DNA of 5,513 nucleotides. It comes from Acetobacteraceae bacterium. Lineage in GTDB: Bacteria; Pseudomonadota; Alphaproteobacteria; Acetobacterales; Acetobacteraceae. The DNA is taken from positions 1 through 5,513 of the forward strand of contig JASHVB010000295.1 in the NCBI GenBank assembly GCA_030039695.1. The letters are read 5' to 3'. Position 1 is the stretch's first letter, and every line of letters begins with the position of its first letter. The notes beneath the pieces are model-generated. The model saw nothing but the letters and a program-made list of their open reading frames with translations. It searched no databases and was not told where the DNA came from. The translations under genes were made by a program, and so were the position numbers. Positions 1 through 5,513 of this stretch are shown in pieces.

Positions 1-1306
1 AGGTTGCGGCGACTGGATGGTTCACCGTCGGGTTGGCGCCGATCACCATGATCACTTCCGCATCCAACGCGGCGGCGAACGGCGCGGTCACCGCACCGGA
101 ATTCAATCCTTCCATCAACGCCGCCACGGACGAGGCGTGGCACAGCCGCGTGCAATGATCGACATTGTTCGAACCGAAGCCGGTGCGGACCAGCTTCTGG
201 AACAGGTAGGCTTCCTCGTTCGATCCCTTGGCGGAACCGAATCCGGCGAGTGCCCTGGCGCCATGTGCGTCACGGATGCGCGCCAGTCCGGCCGCGGCGA
301 GATCCAGCGCTTCCTCCCAGCTTGCCTCACGGAAATGAGTCCATGGATTGCTCGGATCGACCTGTTCCTGCGCATGCTTGGGCCTATTGGGCAGGCGCAC
401 CAACGGGCGTGTCAGCCGATGCGGATGATGGATGTAATCGAACCCGAAACGGCCCTTGACGCACAGGCGATTGTGGTTCGCCGGCCCGTCTCGGCCGGTC
501 GCATACACCACCTTCTCGTCCTTCACCTCGTAGGTGACCTGGCATCCGACGCCGCAATACGGGCACAGGCTGTCAACCTTGCGGTCCGGCCACACCACAC
601 GCGTCTCGCTGGCATCCAGATAGGCCGCGGGCATCAGCGCGCCGGTGTGGCAGGCCTGCACGCATTCGCCACAGGCGACGCAGGTGGATTCGCCCATCGG
701 ATCGTCGAAATCGAACACGATCTTCGCGTTGGCGTTGCGATACGCCATGCCAATCACGTCGTTCACCTGCACTTCCCGGCACGCGCGGACGCAGAGATTG
801 CACTGGATGCAGGCATCGAGGTTCACCCGCATCGCCGGGTGGCTGGGATCGTGTGCCCACCGCTGCACCGGCGGAAAGCGGCTCTCGGTCACGCCGATCG
901 TCTCGGCCCAATTCCAGAAGGCCGAAGTGGGATCGTGCGACGTTGCGCGCGCCGGCTGATCGGCGAGAAGCAGTTCCATCACCATCGCCCGCGCCTTCAC
1001 CGCGCGGTCCGATTGCGTTCGCACCTTCATTCCCGCTGCTGGCGTGCGCTTGCACGACGCTGCGAGAACGCGCTCGCCTTCGATCTCGACCATGCAGGCA
1101 CGGCAGTTGCCGTCCGGGCGATAGGCGGGCTGCGGCCGGTGGCAGAGATGCGGAATGGTGGTGCCGACCCGGTGCGCGACCTCCCAGAGCGTCTCACCTC
1201 CGCGCGCTTGCACCTCAACGCCGTCAAGCTCGAACGTGACGCCCGGCATCGCGTTCGCGTTCACCGCGTCATCGCGATGCTCGGCCGGCGTGATCGTATG
1301 GCTCAT
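1..1306 (-). CDS. fdsA: NAD-dependent formate dehydrogenase, catalytic alpha subunit (partial, N-terminal 435 residues)
   Basis: Cytoplasmic molybdo/tungsto-bis-MGD subunit that oxidises formate to CO2 (reversible in close relatives) and passes electrons to the beta subunit. Reading inward from 1306, the frame stays open to the window edge; family members are roughly 950-990 residues, so over half is missing. Visible order: N-terminal [2Fe-2S] ferredoxin domain (C55, C68, C71, C85); a 2x[4Fe-4S] ferredoxin module (C166/169/172/176 and C209/212/215/219); then the bis-MGD domain with its [4Fe-4S] motif (C248, C251, C255, C282, followed by K284). The motif HCTRLCHASS places the metal-ligand Cys at C389 and the catalytic His at H390, so this is a Cys enzyme, not selenocysteine. 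No Cys lies between C85 and C166, so the NuoG-like HxxxCxxCxxxxxC cluster is absent. The start is fixed by AAGGAGG seven bases upstream and by the ATGA overlap with the beta gene. Equivalent names are fdh1A and fdhF. Molybdenum versus tungsten cannot be read from the sequence. Confidence 0.95.
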   Translation of the reverse strand, partial: MSHTITPAEHRDDAVNANAMPGVTFELDGVEVQARGGETLWEVAHRVGTTIPHLCHRPQPAYRPDGNCRACMVEIEGERVLAASCKRTPAAGMKVRTQSDRAVKARAMVMELLLADQPARATSHDPTSAFWNWAETIGVTESRFPPVQRWAHDPSHPAMRVNLDACIQCNLCVRACREVQVNDVIGMAYRNANAKIVFDFDDPMGESTCVACGECVQACHTGALMPAAYLDASETRVVWPDRKVDSLCPYCGVGCQVTYEVKDEKVVYATGRDGPANHNRLCVKGRFGFDYIHHPHRLTRPLVRLPNRPKHAQEQVDPSNPWTHFREASWEEALDLAAAGLARIRDAHGARALAGFGSAKGSNEEAYLFQKLVRTGFGSNNVDHCTRLCHASSVAALMEGLNSGAVTAPFAAALDAEVIMVIGANPTVNHPVAAT

Positions 1307-3033
1307 TCCGCGGCCTCCTTGGGCGCGAAGGCTTCGGGGAAATAGCGTATGACCGAGGTCAGCGGATTGGATGCCGCCTGACCCAGCCCGCAGATCGACG
1401 CATCCCGCATCACCTGCGACAGCTCATCGAGCAATGCCGTGTCCCAGTTGCCTTGCTCCATCAGCATGCGTGCCTTTTGCGTGCCCGCACGGCACGGCGT
1501 GCACTGCCCGCAACTCTCGTCTTCGAAGAACCGCATCAGGTTCAGCGCGACCTCCTTGATGTCGTCATGGTCGGAGAACACCACGATTGCAGCGGAACCG
1601 ATGAAGCAGCCGTATTTCTCCAGCGTGCCGAAATCGAGCGGGATATCAGCCATCGCCGCCGGCAATATTCCACCCGAGGCACCACCCGGCAGATAAGCCG
1701 CCAGCGTGTGGCCGTCCATCATGCCGCCGCAATATTCATCGATCAGCTCACGCAGGCTGATGCCGGCCGGTGCGAGCTTCACCCCCGGCTGCTTGACCCG
1801 CCCGGATACAGAAAAGCTCCGCAGTCCCGTTCGGCCATTGCGGCCGAAACTTTTCCACCATGCGACGCCCTTCTCCAGGAGGTCGCGCACCCAGTACAGC
1901 GTCTCTACATTGTTGATCAGCGTCGGGCGGTCGAACAGGCCGACCTGGAAGGGAAGCGGCGGCTTGTGCCGGGGCAGGCCGCGCTTGCCTTCGATGCTCT
2001 CCAGCATCGAGGATTCTTCCCCGCAGATATAAGCACCGGCGCCACGGCGCAGGTGCACAACGGGTCCTCCGGGCGGCAGTCTTCCCAGCTCGCGCGCCAG
2101 GATCGCGCGTGCCGCGGGGTACTCGTCGCGGATATAGACGTAGATCTGCTGCGCTTCGACGATATGTGCGGCAATCAGCATGCCTTCCACGAAGCGGTGT
2201 GGATCGCTGTTCAGATAGTGCCGATCCTTGAACGTCCCCGGCTCGCCTTCGTCGCCGTTTACCGCCATCAGCCGTGGTCCCGTTTCGCCAAGCACCGACC
2301 GCCATTTGCGGCCGGTCGGGAAGCCGGCACCGCCCAGGCCACGCAGCCCACTGTCATCGAGCGTGGACAGCACAGTCTCTGTAGCGATCTCGCCGGATCG
2401 GATTTTGCCAAGCAATTGATAGCCGCCGGCGGCGATGTAGGCGTCGTAGTCGATCGTGTCTGCAGGCATATGCGGGTGAGAATCGTTACGCGCCACCGCT
2501 TCGGCCACCGCATCACGATCGGCGTGACGGATGAAATGGTGGCCGACTTCGACCACCGGCGCCTGATCACACAACCCGACGCATGGCGCTCGCACGACAC
2601 GTGCGATCGCCCCTGGGCCTTGCACCGCCGGCAGTGCCTTCAGGGCCTGCAGCAATCGCTCGGCACCGAACATGGCGCAGGTCACACTGTCACAGACCCT
2701 GACGACCAGTGGCGCAAGCGGCGGCTCGTTTTCCTTCACCACGTCGAAATGCGCATAGAAGGTCGCTGTTTCGTACACCTCGGCAAAGGCCAGTCGCATT
2801 TCCTCGGCGAGCGCGGCCAGGTGCGATGCAGAGATCTGATGGTAGGTGTCCTGGATCAAATGCAGATATTCAATGAGGCAATCGCGCTGCCGTGGCCGAT
2901 CGCCGAGCAACGCGGCGATCTCCTCTCTTGCCTCAATGCTGACGAAGCGGCCCTTCGGCGTCGCTCTGGCACGCCGTCGGCCTGCGCCCGGGTGCTCGAA
3001 ACGGATGACTTCACTGCTGTGAGTATCAACCAT
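1303..3033 (-). CDS. fdsB: NAD-dependent formate dehydrogenase, beta (diaphorase) subunit: fused NuoE/FdsG and NuoF/FdsB domains
   Basis: Takes electrons from the alpha subunit and reduces NAD+ at FMN. The 576-residue protein has a NuoE/FdsG-like thioredoxin-fold domain (about residues 35-180) with [2Fe-2S] ligands C114, C119, C151 and C155. A NuoF/FdsB-like domain follows (about 195-576), with the FMN/NADH glycine-rich segment RGLGGAGFPTGRKW at 231-244, the conserved NGDEGEPGTFKDR at 259-271, GAGAYICGEE at 331-340, and the [4Fe-4S] ligands C508, C511 and C514 (SCGQCTPCR) plus C548. Separate FdsG and FdsB genes are usual in Rhodobacter and Cupriavidus; the fused form matches the roughly 570-residue beta subunit of M. 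extorquens FDH1 as I remember it. I chose the ATG at 3033 because family similarity begins just after it (EVIRFEHPGAGR). The frame stays open up to a TTG at 3153, but those 40 extra residues look like no known domain. The Shine-Dalgarno is weak (GGACGGG-like). The stop overlaps the alpha start as ATGA, implying coupled translation. No sign of damage. Confidence 0.96.
   Translation of the reverse strand: MVDTHSSEVIRFEHPGAGRRRARATPKGRFVSIEAREEIAALLGDRPRQRDCLIEYLHLIQDTYHQISASHLAALAEEMRLAFAEVYETATFYAHFDVVKENEPPLAPLVVRVCDSVTCAMFGAERLLQALKALPAVQGPGAIARVVRAPCVGLCDQAPVVEVGHHFIRHADRDAVAEAVARNDSHPHMPADTIDYDAYIAAGGYQLLGKIRSGEIATETVLSTLDDSGLRGLGGAGFPTGRKWRSVLGETGPRLMAVNGDEGEPGTFKDRHYLNSDPHRFVEGMLIAAHIVEAQQIYVYIRDEYPAARAILARELGRLPPGGPVVHLRRGAGAYICGEESSMLESIEGKRGLPRHKPPLPFQVGLFDRPTLINNVETLYWVRDLLEKGVAWWKSFGRNGRTGLRSFSVSGRVKQPGVKLAPAGISLRELIDEYCGGMMDGHTLAAYLPGGASGGILPAAMADIPLDFGTLEKYGCFIGSAAIVVFSDHDDIKEVALNLMRFFEDESCGQCTPCRAGTQKARMLMEQGNWDTALLDELSQVMRDASICGLGQAASNPLTSVIRYFPEAFAPKEAAE
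1314..1320 (-). promoter_or_regulatory. Strong Shine-Dalgarno for the alpha subunit
   Basis: On the minus strand AAGGAGG lies inside the last codons of the beta subunit, seven bases before the ATG at 1306. It is a near-perfect anti-16S match and decides the alpha start. With the ATGA overlap it allows both coupled translation and fresh initiation, as expected for subunits needed in equal amounts. Confidence 0.8.
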
Positions 3034-3194
3034 GCACGGCCCGTCCGTCTGCTCTGAGTATGCTGCGATCAGCCCCGTCACGTGCCGACCTTGCCACGGC
3101 GCATGCACATTGCTCGCCTTTGGCAGGATACAAACGCGGTGCGCGGCAGGCAAATTGACCAGCGATTGATAAATGCACAGGAGTGGCCCCGCTT
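3034..3194. other. Intergenic gap between the moeA-PBP fusion gene and the formate dehydrogenase genes
   Basis: This 161-bp stretch is the only real non-coding gap in the window. It holds one sigma70-like promoter candidate (3125-3153). I see no strong GC hairpin followed by a T-run after the upstream stop at 3195, so read-through from the moeA genes into the formate dehydrogenase genes is plausible. The heptamer ATGCACA occurs twice (3103-3109 and 3173-3179), which is too short to call an operator. No tRNA, riboswitch or small gene was recognised. Confidence 0.7.
3125..3153 (-). promoter_or_regulatory. Candidate sigma70-like promoter for the formate dehydrogenase genes
   Basis: Reading the minus strand, TTGCCT (3153-3148, 4 of 6 to the -35 consensus) is followed by a 17-base spacer and TATCCT (3130-3125, 4 of 6 to the -10 consensus). 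It points towards the beta subunit start, leaving a leader of roughly 85-90 bases. The spacing is ideal but both boxes are partial, and such matches arise by chance in a gap of this size. It would let the dehydrogenase be expressed separately from the moeA genes. Confidence 0.3.
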
Positions 3195-5186
3195 TCAGGG
3201 TTTTGTGGCGGCTGCATGGCTTGGTGCGAATCCCAGCGCGCGCAGCAGTTGCTGTCCCGCATCACTCTGCAGCAACGCCACGAAACGCTGCACCGGAGGA
3301 CGGTCTCGGCGAGCGACGGGCACGACAAAGTCGTATTGCTCCGCCTGCAGCGGCAGGAAGCCAAGCTCGTATTCACGTGCCACCGTATCGATCGCCAGAC
3401 CCCAGTCGGCGCGTTGCTGCGCCACCGCCGCCGCGACCGCGTTGTGCGACTTGGCCTGGTGCATGTAGCCGGCCGGCCGCGCATTGCCGAGCAAGCGGTC
3501 GATCAGGATTCGCGTGCCGCTCCCGGCGTTGCGGTTGACCATCAGGCAGTCGGGATCGGCGGCCGCCACGGCTACCACATCGGCCACCGATCGGCTGAAG
3601 CGGAACTTCGGATTGTCGGTGCGGAACACCGCGCCCTGCATGCGACCATAGCCCGGCACCAGGGTCAGCGCCGGGGTCAAATAGGGCGTGTTGTAGACGC
3701 CGGTTTCCGGGTCCATCAGGTGGATGCCCGCCAGGTCGCATTCGCCGCGCTTTGCCGCCGCCAGCCCACCCGAGCTGCCAACCGCTAGCGACTTCACGCG
3801 CAGGCCCTCGGCCTCCAGCAGACCTATCAGCCGGTCCAGCCCGACGCAGTGGCTCCCAATGACAACGAGGTCGGCGGGTTCCAGTCCGGCGCCGATCAAT
3901 TGCACCGTGACGGGCGTCCCGGCCGCGACCGACTCGGTGTTGGCCGGCACCGCGAAGAAGCCGTCCGCCTGCGAGAACGCGGTGACGGCGCCCGACCCCT
4001 TGGCGGTGGGATAGGCAGCCAGCCCGGCGTCCGGCGTGCGTAGCAGCGAGGCCAGCACGTATTCGGTTCGTCCGCGCTCGGAGCTGATGCGCAGCGGCAG
4101 GGTGGCCGCGACGGTTGCCTGGCGCGCCGCCGGGTGGCCGGACATAGCGCGCAGCGCCGGGGCGACAAATTCGTGAAACGTGAAGATCGCCGAAGTGGGA
4201 AAGCCGGGCAGGATCGCCACCGGCTTGCCCGCGCTGACGGCCAGGCACAGCGGCTTGCCGGGCTTCAGCGCGACGCCGTGGACGACAATCCCGGGATTGT
4301 CCAGCTTGCCCACGACGCCGGCCGCAAGATCGCCGGCGCCCTTCGACGTGCCGCCGGACAGCAGCACCGCGTCGGCCTGCGCCAGCGCGTTGCGCAACGT
4401 CGCTTCCAGGCATTCGGCGTCATCCGGCACGATGCCCATCGGCAGCGGCGCGCAGCCGAGCTCTTGCACCGCCGCAGCAAGGACTGCGGCGTTGCTGTCA
4501 TAGACTTGGCCGGGCCGGATCAGTCGGCCGGGCGCCACGATCTCATCGCCGGTGGAGAAGATGGCGACCACGGGACGCCGCCAGACCGGGGCCTCGGCCA
4601 TGCCGACCGCGGCCAGCATGCCGATCTCGCGCGAGCTCAGCACCTGCCCGCGCCGCAGCAGGGTCTCGCCCAGCGCGATGTCGGAACCGGCGGCGGCAAC
4701 GAAGCGGCCGGCGACGACGGGCGCGTGCACCTCGATCTGCGGTGCGCCTTCCGCGGTTTCGCGGATCTCGGTGTGCTCCACCATCACCACCGCATCGGCC
4801 CCGCGCGGCAGCATGCCACCGGTCGCGATCAGTGTGGCGGTCCCCGGCTGAACCGGATGCTGGGGCGTCACGCCCGGTGTCAGCATATCCGGGGTAAGCG
4901 TCAGCACGCGTGGCTGCTGGGCCGTAGCGCCGGCGGTGTCCTCCGCGCGAACGGCAAAGCCGTCGACGCTGGCGCGGTCGAAGCCAGGGACGTCGACCGT
5001 CGCAACGACGTCCTGCGCCAGTACCCGCTCGCGAGCCTGCGCCAAGGGTACGTCCTCGGCAGCCAGCGGCGCGAGACGCAGGTGCCTCTGGAAGCGACGT
5101 TGCGCCTCCTCGCGGGTGACGACCTCGAGAAATTGCTCCTGGCGTGCGGCTGCCCGCAACCTGCCAATCCAGTCCACAGTGTTCAT
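3195..5186 (-). CDS. moeA: MoeA-type molybdopterin molybdenumtransferase fused to a C-terminal molybdate/tungstate-binding-like (PBP_like) domain
   Basis: MoeA inserts molybdate (or tungstate) into adenylylated molybdopterin in the cytoplasm, the step before MGD formation. Residues 25-430 form the MoeA part: PGFDRASVDGFAVR at 67-80 (D75 aligns with the catalytic Asp of the family), STGDE at 211-215, SGGTSKGAGD at 277-286, KPGKP at 308-312 and LPGFPTSA at 326-333. The last two loops depart from the textbook SGGVSVG and LPGNPVSA. Residues about 436-655 resemble the PBP_like/COG1910 substrate-binding domain: GSHCVGLD at 444-451, GSSGGLAAAKRGECD at 470-484, HLMDPETGVYN at 489-499 and NRNAGSGTR at 551-559. 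There is no signal peptide or membrane segment, so the binding domain is probably cytoplasmic. At 663 residues it is about 250 longer than plain MoeA. The ATG at 5186 overlaps the stop of the upstream moeA as ATGA, with GAGG nine bases before it. Metal preference is not visible. Confidence 0.93.
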   Translation of the reverse strand: MNTVDWIGRLRAAARQEQFLEVVTREEAQRRFQRHLRLAPLAAEDVPLAQARERVLAQDVVATVDVPGFDRASVDGFAVRAEDTAGATAQQPRVLTLTPDMLTPGVTPQHPVQPGTATLIATGGMLPRGADAVVMVEHTEIRETAEGAPQIEVHAPVVAGRFVAAAGSDIALGETLLRRGQVLSSREIGMLAAVGMAEAPVWRRPVVAIFSTGDEIVAPGRLIRPGQVYDSNAAVLAAAVQELGCAPLPMGIVPDDAECLEATLRNALAQADAVLLSGGTSKGAGDLAAGVVGKLDNPGIVVHGVALKPGKPLCLAVSAGKPVAILPGFPTSAIFTFHEFVAPALRAMSGHPAARQATVAATLPLRISSERGRTEYVLASLLRTPDAGLAAYPTAKGSGAVTAFSQADGFFAVPANTESVAAGTPVTVQLIGAGLEPADLVVIGSHCVGLDRLIGLLEAEGLRVKSLAVGSSGGLAAAKRGECDLAGIHLMDPETGVYNTPYLTPALTLVPGYGRMQGAVFRTDNPKFRFSRSVADVVAVAAADPDCLMVNRNAGSGTRILIDRLLGNARPAGYMHQAKSHNAVAAAVAQQRADWGLAIDTVAREYELGFLPLQAEQYDFVVPVARRDRPPVQRFVALLQSDAGQQLLRALGFAPSHAAATKP

Positions 5187-5513
5187 TCCATCCGGCCTCG
5201 CGTCGCCGAGCCGTAGAGATAGATGGGGACACTCGCACCGGCCGGATAGCCTTCGCTGCCCTCGGCAACCAGGACGAACCCATCCGCCAGTGCCGCGCCG
5301 ACAAGCCCGGCGTCGGCGAGTGGTTCCGCTTGGCCGTCAACCACCCGCACCGCGACGAGGTCCGTGCTGCCGAGACCGGAGACAATCTTGCGGGCCAATG
5401 GGAACCCGGCGACCGGGTATGGCAGGGCCGGCGTGATGCCGGCGAACCGCCGCACCAGGCGGGCGGCCAGCAGGTCATACGCGGCCAGGCAGCCGAAAGG
5501 ATCGCCGGGCAGC
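5183..5513 (-). CDS. moeA: MoeA-type molybdopterin molybdenumtransferase (partial, C-terminal 109 residues)
   Basis: Only the end of this gene is present; it enters at the right window edge in the frame whose first full codon is 5512-5510. The visible protein begins LPGDPFGCLAAYDLLAARL, the MoeA motif usually seen as LPGNPVSA in E. coli-type proteins. Roughly 80 residues follow that fit MoeA C-terminal domain IV, ending GSATRGRME. A GTG at 5455 could be mistaken for a start but lies inside this conserved region, so the true start is outside the window. The stop overlaps the start of the MoeA-PBP gene by ATGA, so the two are almost certainly co-transcribed and translationally coupled. That makes a tandem pair of MoeA paralogues. 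A MoeA-like paralogue with a different substrate is possible, since the active-site domains are not seen. Confidence 0.85.
   Translation of the reverse strand, partial: LPGDPFGCLAAYDLLAARLVRRFAGITPALPYPVAGFPLARKIVSGLGSTDLVAVRVVDGQAEPLADAGLVGAALADGFVLVAEGSEGYPAGASVPIYLYGSATRGRME

Noticed and set aside
377..400. Possible selenocysteine formate dehydrogenase
   Set aside because: The catalytic position is the Cys codon TGC in RLCHASS, and no in-frame TGA occurs in the visible alpha subunit.
17..1345. Long open frame of 442 codons on the plus strand
   Set aside because: It is antisense to the alpha subunit, which has clear Fe-S and MGD motifs. The translation is rich in Arg, His and Ala with no recognisable domain, as expected from the complement of GC-rich coding DNA.
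1453..3057. Long open frame of 534 codons on the plus strand
   Set aside because: It is antisense to the beta subunit gene over its whole length and encodes a low-complexity Arg/His/Gln-rich product without motifs. It is a codon-bias shadow.
3080..3110. Short inverted repeat around GTGCCG and CACGGC as a possible terminator or riboswitch stem
   Set aside because: The arms pair over only about four bases, the loop is irregular and no T-run follows. No Moco riboswitch features were recognised.
3034..3153. 40-residue N-terminal extension of the beta subunit from a TTG at 3153
   Set aside because: The extension has no similarity to the family, and its TTG lies inside the candidate -35 region. 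The ATG at 3033 gives the expected family N-terminus.
3103..3179. Direct repeat of ATGCACA (3103-3109 and 3173-3179) as a possible operator
   Set aside because: Only seven bases with a 70-base offset and no symmetry. Such a match is likely by chance.
4134..5216. Open frame of 360 codons on the plus strand
   Set aside because: It lies opposite the MoeA part of the fusion gene and has Arg/Gly/His-rich composition with no domain, so it is a shadow.

Overview
The window is GC-rich, densely coded bacterial DNA with every gene on the minus strand, so transcription runs from the right end towards the left. Gene content, base composition and the type of formate dehydrogenase suggest a proteobacterium, probably alphaproteobacterial (Methylobacterium- or Acetobacterales-like) or betaproteobacterial. 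That placement is inference from remembered family features, not from a database search.

Layout in transcription order: (1) 5513-5183, the C-terminal end of a MoeA-type molybdopterin molybdenumtransferase, cut by the window edge. (2) 5186-3195, a complete 663-residue fusion of a second MoeA to a C-terminal periplasmic-binding-protein-like domain of the molybdate/tungstate-sensing kind (PBP_like, COG1910 type). It is joined to gene 1 by an ATGA stop/start overlap. (3) 3194-3034, a 161-bp gap with one modest sigma70-like promoter candidate and no convincing terminator. (4) 3033-1303, the diaphorase (beta) subunit of an NAD-dependent formate dehydrogenase, in which the NuoE/FdsG-like [2Fe-2S] part and the NuoF/FdsB-like FMN part form one polypeptide. 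(5) 1306-1, the N-terminal 435 residues of the catalytic alpha subunit, joined to gene 4 by another ATGA overlap and preceded by a strong Shine-Dalgarno sequence. It is cut at the left edge.

The genes form a coherent unit. The two MoeA proteins would insert molybdenum or tungsten into molybdopterin. The formate dehydrogenase then carries a bis-MGD metal cofactor in alpha, passes electrons through an Fe-S chain to FMN in beta, and reduces NAD+. Alpha lacks the NuoG-type His/Cys cluster, and FdsG is fused to FdsB. Both features match the two-subunit formate dehydrogenase 1 of Methylorubrum extorquens, a tungsten enzyme, rather than the three-subunit Cupriavidus/Rhodobacter FdsGBA type. The main point of interest is the metal-insertion pair next to this enzyme, one member of which carries its own putative oxyanion-binding domain. 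No RNA genes, mobile elements, CRISPR arrays or notable repeats were seen.
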